DNA from: Dastarcus helophoroides
Lineage: Eukaryota > Arthropoda > Insecta > Coleoptera > Bothrideridae
Direction of reading: 5' to 3'
Length of the DNA stretch: 64,000 nt
Assembly: GCA_028583605.1 (NCBI GenBank)
Contig: CM053329.1
Location: 33,256,992 to 33,320,991, forward strand
The notes beneath the pieces are model-generated. The model saw nothing but the letters and a program-made list of their open reading frames with translations. It had not been told where the DNA came from and did not search any database. Position numbers and translations under genes: made by a program. Positions 37,618 through 49,028 of this stretch are shown one piece after another (the stretch's first letter is position 1; every line of letters starts with the position of its first letter).

Positions 37618-37916
37618 GGAACTTAACCGGCTTTGGACATATTATTATTTGATTTCAATCAGCGCTTTTTTGCCAATTAATCTGAAAATATTTTCGTTTA
37701 CAGCGAAAAGGATTATTATATTTTAACATTTAACTCATCGGAAAACAAATATGAGAAAAATAGTGTAATTGAGACAGATACAAGCCGATGATATATTCAA
37801 TTTAGAAGACTTGGGTATACTAATAGTAAGTAATTTTATTATCTTATAATTTTATTTAAGCCGATGAATATAAACCTGTATAAAATGAAGGTTTTGGAAA
37901 AAAATCTCATTATATA

Positions 37917-38947
37917 GGATGTACAGGAAGTAAGGACGAATATTGAAGTTCTATAGAACTTATAAAAATTTATTTAACATGTAAATTTTTTTATGAAACA
38001 TATTAAGTAACATTTCCCATTTATGTATAAAAAATTATATCCTCTATATGATCACCCAAGACAATAAGCAATACGTTCATTGAAGCTTCAGATGACACGT
38101 TCACAAATATCTGGTGGGATGCTGGTAATAACCCTTTGAATTTCTTCCTTCAATTGGTGTACTGTTTGTGGTTTGCTCACGTACACTTTTGATTTCACAA
38201 ATTCCCACACACAAAAAGTCACAAGGCATAAGATCGCATGATCTGGCGGGCCATTCCTGTTTGCCACGCAAAGAGATAATTTTTTGAGCAAACTTTTTCA
38301 TTCAGCAGAGCAATCGTTTCACAGGATGTGTGACACGAACGCACTATCTTGTTGAAACCAAAAGCCTTTATTTTCATTTTAAGCTGGGAAATAAATCAGA
38401 AAGCGTGTTTCTGTAAGGGTCGCCGTTCACAATCACAGTTCCTTCATCATTTTCAAAAAAGTACGGACCGCTCACTCTTCCTGCCCAGAACCCACAACAC
38501 CCTGCCGTGCGTTGGGGATGCATTTCCTCAGTTACTCGCGGATTGTCGGTACCCCAAATTCTGCAGTTTATTGATGAATCCACTGAGGTGGAAGTGCGCC
38601 TCATCTGGGAAAATTTTTCTTTTTGTGAATTTATTGTTCTCCGCTTGTCGAGCCAAAATTCACTGAGCAAATCGATGTCTTTTTCCATGATCTGTAGGCT
38701 TCAGCTCTTGTGTACCGTGGGACTTTCACTCTCTTTGTTGTAACTTCTAATCATTTGAATACGTTGCTCAGTTGTCATCTGGTCCATGACGAATTTAAAC
38801 ATCAAACAGCAATGCTTACTAAACAAAAGCGATCAGACTACTAATAGGGAGATTATTAGATAACAAATATGAAAAACTTCACGGCTGCCAATGATCACAG
38901 AACTTAATGGCGCCAAATTCAAATTCCTCCCTACTTCCTGGACACCC
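37917..38947 (-). mobile_element. Tc1/mariner-like element in intron 4 of gene F
   Basis: Inverted ends: GGATGTACAGGAAGTAAGGA from 37917 and, inverted, GGGTGTCCAGGAAGTAGGGA ending at 38947, next to TA on both sides. The inner sequence encodes a degraded transposase on the minus strand. Confidence 0.75.
38050..38800 (-). pseudogene. Tc1/mariner-like transposase remnant
   Basis: The minus-strand reading gives DKRRTINSQKEKFSQMRRTS, a CRIWGTDNPR stretch, GFWAGRVSGPYFFENDEG, then (after shifts) NGPPDHAILCLVTFCVWEFV and KSKVYVSKPQTVHQLKEEIQ. The FFENDEG and WPARSCDLMPCDF-type motifs fit a DD34D-class transposase widespread in insects. At least two frames are needed and the catalytic core is incomplete, so it is inactive. 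Confidence 0.72.
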
Positions 38948-39728
38948 TATATTTGAATTTTCTATGAAGACATCAAAATGCAGAAAAATATAATAAATAA
39001 AAAAAGTCATATTTTGTTATTTGTTAATGCACACACAATTCTGCATATACTGCTACCATAGTTATATACATGTAACTGATTGTGAGACACAAGATGAGTC
39101 CGGATAAGGCCCGTTTTTCGCCCATTATTACAATTTTCTTTTGAATGATCTTTTATAAATGACATCAAAAATAAACATTATAAAAATTTATGTAATAAGT
39201 ATTAAATTTAAGATTTTGAAAGACCATCGTTTTTCCAACCAATGCTTTTTTTTAAGTACATTTGTTTGTATTGTGCAATGGAAAATTGGTTTAAAAGACA
39301 AGTCGTATGACATGATACATATGAAATAAGTTTAGTTTACTTTGTAACTGTAATATAAATAATAAAGGAGTTATTAATTGTAGCTACGTAATGCAGTGTC
39401 CTTTGGCTTGGACGAAACACTTACATTACCCAATTCAAACACTACGGGTGCATTCGTGTACGAAAATCTTAAATACAGGGAAGAAGTACAAATAAAATCT
39501 GAGGAGGAGTGTAAAGAAAAGCACGGAAAATACTTTTCACCAAAAGAGCAAATTTGTGCGACTCAAAACGGATATCAAGAGGAATGCTATGTAAGTTATT
39601 ATGTTTAATTTAATAATCCAAAATTAATAAATTGTTCCGATGCTGGTACCCAAGTAAACAGTTAATAAAAATTATACCTTCATGGTTTGTAACTTTTCCA
39701 GAATTGTTTTTTTGCCTTTAAGTATACA

Positions 39729-39858
39729 GGATGTCCGGAAAATAATAGGATCTAGCTTAAATACAGCTTCCGAGGCACTTTTGGACTAAATTAAGTTTGT
39801 CTAAATCGGTTCCTTTTGATCACAGGAAGCTGTATTTAAGCTGGGATCCCCGTATATC
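39729..39858. repeat. Hairpin MITE in intron 5 of gene F
   Basis: GGATCTAGCTTAAATACAGC at about 39751 is matched by the inverted AGCTGTATTTAAGCTGGGAT at about 39827. The stem is about 25 bp and the whole unit about 130 bp. Confidence 0.68.
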
Positions 39859-40574
39859 TGTTTCGTAAATAAAACATTTTTTCAACACGTGTGTTACTGT
39901 CATTTTTTTGTTATGTTTACTTTTACTTGAAATAAACCTTGACGCAGACAAGTAAACGAACCTAATCCTAAAAAAATGTTTTTTTTTTCATTAAATTCTA
40001 CAATGGATGATCATTTAATTGTTAAATCCTCTCGAAATAACTTAAAGAGCAATGGCGCAAATGGACCTCTTCTATTCCTGACTGTATCGAAATATTTTTA
40101 TGTAAAGGTCAATTTGGTTTGTGCAGATTAAATGAGAAACATATGTGGATTTGTATCAAAAAAATGACAGCATTACATTGGATGGAAAAACTTTTCGTTG
40201 ACTCGTATTTCAATGTAAAAGTTTTATCGCTAAAATGACACTAGAAGATAATATTCTTCCCTAGAATTCATATGAATGAAAGTGTCAAATGTTTTTAATT
40301 TAATTGTAAAACCACGGTAAATAAAGTGTACCCTAGCAAATATAAAAAAAAATAAAATTTGCAACATTGAGTTTATCATAACTGTACATGAGAAATTTCC
40401 AAAAATGTTTTATTTCAGGCTCCTCTTGGGTCACCGCTTTACAAAAATGATAGACTACTAGGCATCGCCTCCTGGTGTGAAAGTCCTTTACACAAATCAA
40501 TGGAATATATGGTTTTTTCTAATCTAACTTACAATATGAATTTTATTAAAGAAATATACAAGAAATGTGTTTGA

Positions 40575-40944
40575 TAATAATCTATAAGAATAATGAATAT
40601 TAAGGGATATTATTAACTTTTCTAACATTTTTTTCCCCGAACCTTGTATGTGTTGTTTTTTTTTTGAGTATCTTGTATTTGAGTTTTTTTTTTCTAGTAC
40701 TTGAGTGGTACTTGGCTTATTAATTCACACACGCAGAAGAGTGCTTAAGATTCGAATTTGAGATTTAACAAAAAATTTCTATTTAAGAATTTCCATTTTA
40801 AAAAGATGTTGATATAATTTTCAAAATTAAACTATAAACTTTTAGAAAAAAAATGGAAGTGAAAACAAAAATTTAAAAAAATTGGACGAAAAAATCTTTT
40901 CTATGGAATCTTTTAGTTTATCCTAGAATAAAATGTGATTTTTC
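40575..40944. other. 3' flank of gene F
   Basis: AT-rich non-coding sequence. No gene seen. Confidence 0.4.
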
Positions 40945-41420
40945 TCGAAACTATCAGCCAAGTCAGACTCCCAGAAGGTAGGCTTTTTTTTTTTCGAGCT
41001 AAAAAGTACTTTACACCTAATCAACTGCTCATTCTCTACAAGGCTCAAGTTAGGTCCAACATCTAGAATACTGTCCTCATGTTTGAAGTTTAGTCCCAAA
41101 GAAGAGCTAACTTGATGACAAAAGTTTGACCAAGTCTCTCGTAACATTGGAGGACAGACGGAATAGTTGGTAACTTAACTTTTTTCTACCAGTACTTTCA
41201 TGGAAGATGTGTACAGGAACTGATAACATATAAAATAGTCGAAAGACGACGAATTTCTATGTAGTTCAGCTTGACACAGTACGGACTTCTCTCTATGGGG
41301 ACTTCCAACAATTAAAATTTATCCTGATTTAAATGGGGAGTTTATCATCATATTTGTATGTCTGTATCCCACTCGCAGTGCCCTTGGCAAGTAGATTGTG
41401 CTTAAAAAAGTTAAATAATT
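40945..41420 (+). mobile_element. Jockey/CR1-like LINE copy J4, 3' part
   Basis: The plus strand shows the ELKSTLHLINCS / LYKAQVRSN-like stretch (about 41000-41080), SPKEEL, LMTKV and LYPTRSALGK near 41370-41395, matching the C-terminal end of the family. It is heavily mutated. Confidence 0.6.
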
Positions 41421-41834
41421 AGATGTTAAAGTTTAAATATTCTGAGAAAATCAAAAATTCGAAGTTAGGGAAAAATTTGGAAAAAGTCAGATTTTCAAAT
41501 AGCAGTCGCAATTTTAAAAAAGAAAATTTATAATTTTTGTTAAAAATATTTTGCTGAAACTCAAAAAGGAGATAAAAATTGTTTTATTAACAAAAAACCC
41601 AAGTTTCCAGAAATTATCCAAAATTAAATTTATAAATTTCGATTTTTCCTATAAGTGTCAATTTATTAAAAATTTAGATGTTATTTTTAAGTCTAAAGAT
41701 AAAAGTCGAAATCGGTTGAAAATTATTCAAAGCAAATTAATTCATGCTAGAATTTTTAAATTATATTTAAAATATTTAAAATTTTCTTTTTTAAAGTTTG
41801 ATTTTCGACCATTTTTAACAAATAACAAAGTTTA
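41421..41834. other. A/T-rich sequence between LINE pieces J4 and J5
   Basis: An open frame at 41551-41835 is Lys/Phe-rich with no domain; it is judged a product of base composition. Confidence 0.4.
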
Positions 41835-42560
41835 AGTCCACTCGCAAAGGGCAACCCTATTATGACTTCAAGGCACTGCTAGTAGGATGCGGAGACAAGG
41901 ATAGATGGAGATAAACCGCCTTCTTAAACAAGGATAAGTTGTAATTTTTGGGGCAAACTTCTTTCGGTAACGAGTTCCATTAGCTTGGAAGTTCTGTAGA
42001 AAAAACAGTCTCCGTAGACAGAAGTCTTCACTGTGTCAAGCTGGACCGCACAGAGATTTGCTGTTTTCGACTGTCTTGAATGCCTTAAAAATCTTGCTCT
42101 TAGGGGGATTAATCCTATGAGTTCCTGCGAGCATCTGCCATGATAGTACTAGTAGAAAAGAGGCAAGTAACTAACCATCCACCTGTGCTCTAGTCAATCG
42201 GTCAAACTCTCGTCATCAATTAGGCTAATCGCTCTTCTTTAAATTAAATCCAAAAGATTGTGCTTTGGATCTGAACTCCAAACATAAGAACAGTATTCTA
42301 GTGTTGACCTAACTTGAGCTTTGTATAGTATGAGTAGCTGATGAGATGTGAAGTACTTTTTAGCTCTAAAAAAAAGCTTAGCTTCTGAGAGGCGGACGTG
42401 GCAATGGCCTGCACGTGATCGTCTCAAATTACATTCACTCCTAGACAGATTAGATTCCATCGGAAGGATTTTAGCGTTCATTAGTATGTTTGTTCCATTA
42501 TCTCTTAATGTTTTCTTAGAGAAAACCGCTACCTGAGTTTTTGAAGTGATGAAGTGGAAA
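41835..42560 (-). mobile_element. Jockey/CR1-like LINE copy J5, 3' part
   Basis: The minus strand reads SKTQVAVFSKKTLRDNGTNI, then FFRAKKYFTSHQLLILYKAQ and VRSTLEYCSYVWSSDPKHN (42239-42574), and ends CCACTCGCAAAGGGCAACCC at 41838. It is 5' truncated. Confidence 0.78.
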
Positions 42561-43087
42561 AAAGCACATTGCACTAATTTAACTAATCTATTTGTTTTAA
42601 AAAATGTAGTAAAGCCTTTATACCTAATACCCTAACTTATCTTTCCAAATTCGCGCAGAAGATCACTAAAATACTTTTAAATTTCGCGTATTTTTTAGTT
42701 GGCAGCACTCCAAAGACGTTTTATTTTTTAAAATGCCACCGATTGACTGGCTATCTGCGCAATCCCATTTACATATTTAAAAGCGCGTTTATCTCTAGAA
42801 TACATTTAATCGGCTATAAAATAATACTTGTGAATTTATGGACCCCTTGTATCAATGTGTCCCACCCCCACCTAATTAATATGTCTATAAACAGATTCCT
42901 ATATTCGAATAGAAACTTGGGTGGTATGCACTTTTTGTTTTGCCCACGTTTTGTTTGTTTAAAGAAGGTTGGTGAGTATTTATTTTTTGAAAAGAAGGCG
43001 ATAAGACAGTTAGTTTAAAACTTCAAAGAATAGAACTCTTCAGAAATATAGCATTTATGACAATTTTTAATAGAATATAAATACATT
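42561..43087. other. Non-coding sequence before the orphan exon
   Basis: No gene. A patch near 42900-42960 (GGTATGCACTTTTTGTTTTGC) resembles 61345-61370, perhaps duplicated flank. Confidence 0.4.
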
Positions 43088-43231
43088 TTAAATGTGTGTA
43101 TAGTTTCGTATCCATGATCTAAATGTACTGACTTTTATGAAATATATTGGAGTATCTTGTTTACAGTCGATCAAATGTGATACTAGTCCATATTGTACAC
43201 CATTCTGAACAAGAGGTCCTCCAGAATCTCC
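43088..43231 (-). pseudogene. Orphan last exon C of a serine protease
   Basis: Preceded by a TTTTAG acceptor, 144 nt open on the minus strand encode GDSGGPLVQNGVQYGLVSHL and a tail with TPIYFIKV and FRSWIRNY, then a stop. It corresponds exactly to exon 6 of genes A and D (phase 0). No exons 1-5 were found upstream before gene D starts; only pogo, LINE and hairpin sequence lie between. It is probably the remains of a deleted paralogue. An alternative last exon for gene D (acceptor 8.7 kb beyond its own exon 5) is possible but less likely. Confidence 0.78.
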
Positions 43232-43239
43232 CTAAAATT

Positions 43240-44106
43240 TGAAAAATTAAGAATATTTAACCAAATATTTAAATTGCTGCTAGTTAGTTATATACACATA
43301 CAGTGGTTTTAATTTCTTTTTTTCAATTCTGTAATTTATTAAATAATAGAATAGTACTGACTTAAGGTACTCATACAAAAACATGTTCTTAAATATACGG
43401 TGGACCATAATTTTGTTTATATGTTTAAATTTTGATTAAATAAAAATAAAATGACAAATATTTCTAGAGGATAGTTATTTCTTTACTAAAACAAGGATAA
43501 AAAGAATTTTGTTTGAAAAATAATATCATTTTAATGTGCAACTTTCTCGATTTCAGCATTTTTCCAAGCAGGTTTCCAAATTTTTAAAAAGATTTAAAAC
43601 CATGATCATGAAAATTGCACAACACTTTTCTTTCCGACCATTTGCTTTTAATTGAGGCAGTAATGCGGGTTTAATACTATATACATGATCCTTTCAATAT
43701 CCTCACAAAATACAATCTGCAGGGAATACATAGGGGTTTCTGAATGGCCACGAAATATTCTCCTTTTGTTTTTTTTTTCTTAACCTGCTTCATTGTGTTT
43801 TAATAAATGCATTAATTAAATTTTGTAAAAACATTATCTTAAATACAGCTTTAAAATACAAGGGAAGCCGTTGGGGGATGTTTAAATTCAATTCAACAAT
43901 TCAGCCGCAATATGTCAATAAACCTGACCCCATTGAAGCAAAGTTGAAACTTGTTTTAAGCAATTAACCAATTTGTTTGAAGTAAATCTCATCTTATCCT
44001 ATTTTTCTATATCTGCAGTTGAACATTGATTTATGTTGTACAAATTGTATACAGATGAAAAAGTTTCAAAGAGTAATAAAAAAATCCTTATTTTTAAAAA
44101 TTGAAA
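43240..44106. other. AT-rich non-coding sequence
   Basis: Intron-like sequence upstream of the orphan exon. No protease exon or other gene is seen. Confidence 0.45.
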
Positions 44107-44108
44107 TA

Positions 44109-47090
44109 AGGTAAGGTGGGGTAAGTGTGGCGTTATTTTCAGTAGTTGAAATTTAAATGTGCCTATCTGCCAAACTTCAAAGAATTAATATACTATATTT
44201 TTTGTGTGCTTCCTTTGACTGTTTATCTTTACACATCATCGAAAGAATATAATAAAAAATAAATTGCATCAAAAATATAAGTCAATTAATATAAAAATTG
44301 CCTTAGGTCACACTTTTTCTATGGTTTAGGGCAAGTGTGAATTGCAGCAAATATAACTGACTAATGTAAAATTATTTTTGGGGAAGTGTGATTAAATAGA
44401 AAAATAGCTTTCAACACAGGTATATTTTTTATTATATAAATCTTTATACAAACAAGCTATGAACTTTTAAAAATTAAACTTTTGTTTGGGGTAAATGTGA
44501 AAACGCAAGAAATCTTTTAAAAAATACATAACTAAGTAAATAAGAACAAAAAACTTAATTATAAGTTGAATTTTGAAAAATCAAATTGGGATGTCATATA
44601 ACCCCATCTGTTTATAGGTAGAGATGGAAGAACGGTTGTAATTTCATCTTCAGTAAGCGTGTCAGTGTCTTCTATCTGTCGCCAGGTGAATTGTTTATCT
44701 CGGTATTTAGCAAATTTTACGCACCACTGGTTTTCTGGTGCATTATTAGTAATTAGTCCTACGAAATGTTTAATCTGTTTTTTGACCTATATTTCACCAA
44801 AACCCATTTACCTTCAGCTAATTGTTGATCTGTATGCTCTGCATGGTTTCCAAGTCTTTATTTTCTTTGTTTTCGTCCTCTGAGTTATTTTCGTCCTCCA
44901 TCTCAAATATCTCAGGATCTAAATCATCATCTGAGTTAGTGTAAACTATTGCATCAGATAATTCTTCTGAGCTCTCGCTACTTGTACTGACACGGTTTCT
45001 TTCCTTTGTTACCACTCTTTTAGTTTTATTGGGTAAAGCTTGTTTAGTCTTTTTTGTTTTGTTTATTAATTTCATCCTCTCAGTTTCCTCAGCAACGAGT
45101 CAGCGGAGAACCTCAGATTCGATTATGACCTCGGCACCTTGCCCAACTTTTCTTCTTTTCATCGTCTTGGGTATAGTTGTCTGTTGTACTGTCTTCAATA
45201 AAAACTGCTCAAATGATATATTTGAAAAATGTATTTGGACAATATCGGCACGTTCATTGCTAGCTGAATTTCCTGGAATCCCTTCAATACTAGGTGCATT
45301 GACAGTAGAACTTTCAGGTTCTTCATTAACACTGTGAGTATTGGACTTATCATTGGGAGTGTGAGGCACTGTTTTCATTAAAACATGTTTCTCTTCTTCA
45401 TTTTCATATCTCGTAAAAGACTCTGGGTCAAATTTTTCTATAGGAATGACATTTCTATCAAATGGAGCAATTTCTGCTTTGTTAAAGCCATTTTTTATAA
45501 CATCAGGACTAAAATTCTTCCACATTGAGCCTAATGGCTCTGAACATTTTTTTTTTTCGAAATTTTATGCCCCATATTTTGTCTTTGCCACACGACTAGT
45601 TATTTGTCCCAACGATCTTTAAGTGATTTAAAAACTGCCAAATCGAGTGGTTGCAAAAGATGTGATGTGTGAGGAGATAATTTTAGTATTTTAGTATTAT
45701 TGTCTCGGGCTAACTCCACCGATTTCACATTTACATGTGTACTGTGGCCATCATATATTAGTAAGACTGGTCTTTCCGTACCTAATGCTGGGATTAGAGT
45801 CGTTTGAACATAATTATAAAATATGTCCGTCTCCATCCATTCCTTAGCACTTGCAGCGTAAGACATACCTTTAAAACTATTCTTTTCATCAGCTATCCAG
45901 CTATCCCAAATATTTTTGCTTTTGAAGACAATTAGTGGCGGAGCTTTGTGACCTGAAGCTGAAGCAGCAGAAAAAATTTTTGTATTTTCTTTACCAGGTT
46001 TAGAACTAGGTTTACCTCTGGCTCCAACAACTTTGGTTTTGGATGGATCGTGCGAAAAGGATGATTCATCGAGATGCCAAATCAACTCGGGTCTCTGGCT
46101 TAGATTATTTTCCTGTATTTGCTTCTAAAGAATATCAAAGTATTCGTAAATAACGAACGGATCCGTCATTTTTTTCCTAGCATATTCCACACTCTGCGGT
46201 TTTTTTATACTTAAGCCATGTCCGATTTTGAATTTTAAAAACCAATCCTCACCTAAAGTATTGTTTTTAAACGGCGTTTTGATGTTATTAGTAGTGATGT
46301 ACTCACATTCAATGTGAAGGACTTTTTTTCTTGTATTTCCGAAGCCCCATTTTTCCATCGTTTTGAGCGCATTAGCCAATTTTGTTTCATCTTCCAATGA
46401 AATTGCAGGTGCTCTTCCCTGAATGCTACGTTTTTTTTCTCGAATTCCCTTCAGATGATAAAAAAGGGTAGTTTTGGGAATGCTGTACCTTTTATGAGCA
46501 CGATAAATAGTGAAGGTACCATTTTTAATTTCTTCTACCGCATTTGTTAGAAGCTCCGGTGTATACTGTTCTGCTCTTTTCGTTTTTCGTACATAATTAC
46601 GTACTATTTTGCTATAAAAAAGATTATTATTTAAAGAAAATAGTAACTTTTTGCATTACTGCATGGTAAACATAAAATTTTAAAATCATCTTAATACAAA
46701 CAGGTTCACACTTACCCCACCAAAAAGTTCACATTTGCCCCAGATATGCTTTTTGAAGAGGTAAGTGTGACCTACAACCATAAAGTGTTTCACAATGGAA
46801 TTACAACAACAGTGACTATAATATTGTTTAATACACTGAATTAGCTATAGAACTATATATAAAAGTGAATTTCTACCTTCAATTTCAACCCCAAAATCTC
46901 AAACCACAAATAACCTGACACAGTCGCTTCATGTGATTGCTTGTAGGTTAGGTATACAACTGACAGATTTAACCGGGGCAATATTTCTGGAAAAAAATGA
47001 AAAAAATGGCAGCACACTGCTACGAAACTATGACAATTATAATACGTACGTTCACACTTCCCCCAAATTCACACATACCCCTCCTTACCT
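44109..47090 (-). mobile_element. Pogo-superfamily element 3, near full length
   Basis: Terminal inverted repeats: AGGTAAGGTGGGGTAAGTGT at 44109 and, complemented, AGGTAAGGAGGGGTATGTGT ending at 47090. TA flanks at 44107-44108 and 47091-47092. Length 2982 bp. Extra copies of the sub-terminal GGGGTAAGTGTG / CACACTTACCCC motif occur at about 44340, 44375, 44485, 46705 and 46755, probably transposase-binding repeats. Confidence 0.88.
44590..46640 (-). pseudogene. Pogo 3 transposase, nearly complete with few lesions
   Basis: On the minus strand: a Psq-type helix-turn-helix with AHKRYSIPKTTLFYHLKG, then a Tc5-type half with GEDWFLKFKIGHGLSIKKP (46125-46397). The DDE domain follows: first Asp in HLDESSFSHD, second Asp in LLIYDGHSTH, third Asp in HLLQPLDLAVF, 35 residues between the last two. 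Lesions seen: a TAG stop at 46125-46127 with the frame open on both sides, a frameshift at the A run near 45550 (read on minus), and another shift near 45080. The tail is Ser/Glu/Asp-rich (44818-45075), and a chromo-like end with WCVKFAKYRDKQFTW lies at about 44660-44740. The start probably lies in a small upstream exon (acceptor TTTTATAG near 46610). Mutational load looks lower than in element 2. Confidence 0.83.
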
Positions 47091-47092
47091 TA

Positions 47093-47221
47093 TAAATATT
47101 ATCCCCTAAAACCAAAAAAAATTAAAAAACACAACAAAGGTTGCTCTAATGCGTTTTGATAGCCAAGATGTCGTCTTCAGAGAGATACTATCGAAGCGCG
47201 TTAGAGCAACCTTTGTTGGTT
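47093..47221. repeat. Hairpin repeat
   Basis: AACAAAGGTTGCTCTAATGC at 47131-47151 and its inverted copy at 47197-47217 form a stem of about 20-25 bp. The left flank CCCCTAAAACC...ATTAAAAAAC is shared with the hairpin at 18338. Confidence 0.65.
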
Positions 47222-47412
47222 TCCAAACTCTGAATCTGATAAATGTTCAAGCCTATTGGTCCGTGCATTTGGATTATAGTCTTCTGGGGCTTTCCTAGAG
47301 AGCAACCACTTCGCTAAGTGTTTGTGGCTCAATTGTTGATAGTTTAGTTACTTATGATCCACTATACACTCTTAGGGCGCTGCGTACTTTAGTCTAGGTT
47401 CCATTCTATTTG
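47222..47412 (+). mobile_element. Diverged SINE-like copy
   Basis: GGTTTCCAAACTCTGAATCT and CTAGAGAGCAACC...TCTAGGTT follow the order of 21207-21405 in the composite at 20833, with about a fifth of bases changed. Confidence 0.6.
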
Positions 47413-47439
47413 CATCGGTAACCAAAATTTTTTTGAATT

Positions 47440-48110
47440 GGAAAAATTATCTGTAAAAATTTAAGATGACAATTTTTCTGGAGACTTTTCTTTCTTCAGG
47501 AACAATTTTTATATCCGCAACGACTCTTATCAGTTTCGATGAAACTTGGTTACCAGGCAATATTTGGGTCAAGGAGGTGATCTAGGTAGATGCAATTTAG
47601 CAATTTTAGTAAAAATTCGTGGTCATCCATATCACCACATCTTCCTGATTGAGAAACAAACTTTTATCTCCCAAAAGTTTTCATTGATTTTGATAAAAGT
47701 CTTGTAACTACGGGTTTTTTGATTGAAAAAAACGATCTACATAAATTTAGATCATCATTTTTTAGGGGCATCTTTCTTCTTCAGGAACAATTTTTATGTC
47801 TGAAACGACAGTGTCGATAAACTTGGTAACTAGGACATTTTTGAGTCAGAAAAATGATCTAGATATTCAAGCAATTTTAGTAGAAATTCGGATCTTTACT
47901 TATTAGGAACGTCTTCCTCCTTGAGGAACAAATTTTTCTCTCTGAAACGGTTCTGTCGATTTCCAGAGAGAAGATCACTTTTTTAGGAATGTTTTTCCCC
48001 TTCAGAAAAAATTCAAAGTTAAAATTCAATGAAACTTGACAACTAGAAGATTTTTGGGTGATAAGTGTTATTTTAGTAAAATTTCGATGTCACTATATTT
48101 TAGGGACATC
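47440..48110. repeat. Degenerate tandem repeat, units about 220-240 bp
   Basis: A theme of CTTCAGGAACAATTTTTAT, then GATGAAACTTGGTAACTAG, GGGTCAGAAAAATGATCTAG and AGCAATTTTAGTAAAAATTC recurs three to four times (starts near 47500, 47775, 47930 and 48000). Units are diverged and partly truncated. Confidence 0.68.
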
Positions 48111-49028
48111 TTACTCGTTGACGACAGGATAAAGATAAGAAATCTTTAGCGTAAGGAAAATAGACCTATTAAAATTTTTACAACATAATGACACTTCAAG
48201 AAAAAATACATCTATAAAACGAACAGAAAGAGATACATATCAGGCGAGCCAATCACAGCAAATCCAGTTTACTACTCTTTACCTTGAGGGCTCTATTCTG
48301 GACGCTTGCAAAGATTTCAAAAACATTTTAATTTGTGCCTATTTTATCTTTCCTGCATTACAGTGACTATAATATATTTTCCACAATCCAGTTTGTTATT
48401 TTTTCGAAGATAAAAATAACAAAGCAAAGATAAACAAAATATGTATATCTGGCAATAAATGCCCCCTTAGCCTAATCCTTTTAAAAAGTTGCACTAGAAA
48501 TATCCTAAAAGTAATAAATAGCAATAAACTTGGGGTTCCTATGTTTCTAACATCAAAACGGGATACTGATGAAAGGGAGGGAAACGAGGGTGTGTGCCGA
48601 TAACAATAAAAAATACCCCAAAATAATTTTTGACGACCAAAAATAAAAAACGGCCATAATTTTAGTATTTGCCAATAATTTTTTACGATTAAAAACCAGT
48701 TAACCCAAAATAAAATGTCGACTAAAAAAAGATATCATGCCTTTGAATTCTTAAAAATCGGCATTTTTTGCGTCATCCTGGGCATAGGACTAGCCAAATA
48801 TTGTAAAATTTTGAAGTTTGACAGGACAAACTATAATTATATGATATCAAATTGAACAAAACTTTAAAGAAATGTAGGTTATTATTGTATGTGTAAATTT
48901 AATTTTACAATGCGATGTAACGTTAATATGCAAAAAAGTGAACAAAAACAAGTGCTGATGTAAATATGAATCATTTTGTAACATTATTTGTATTAAACGG
49001 AATTTTTAACGACTTGATACACTAAACG
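48111..49028. other. Gene-free AT-rich sequence
   Basis: Nothing recognised apart from a short block near 48625-48660 shared with about 19590-19620. Confidence 0.45.

Larger units (their letters stand above)
34564..40574 (+). pseudogene. Gene F: serine protease homologue with frameshift in exon 4
   Basis: Exons 34564-34615, 34667-34710, 36257-36348, 37704-37825, 39384-39590 and 40419-40574 align with gene E in order and phase. Signal peptide MNLLLLVVLVTIPFTN. LTSAKC has Lys in place of His, and APLGSP replaces GDSGGP, so it is also a non-catalytic homologue. Exon 4 is one base too long for the frame (122 nt against 121 in E). Reading on gives ETDTSR and a TGA stop (37789-37791). After the slip the frame resumes with DDIFNLEDLGILI and exons 5-6 stay fully open (EEVQIKSEEECKEKHGK; GIASWCES). 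A single indel therefore separates this copy from a complete gene: recent inactivation or a sequencing error. Introns hold a MITE, a LINE, a Tc1/mariner copy and a hairpin. Confidence 0.8.

Noticed and set aside
41551..41835. 94-codon plus-strand open frame
   Set aside because: Lys/Phe-rich, between two LINE fragments, no start context or domain.
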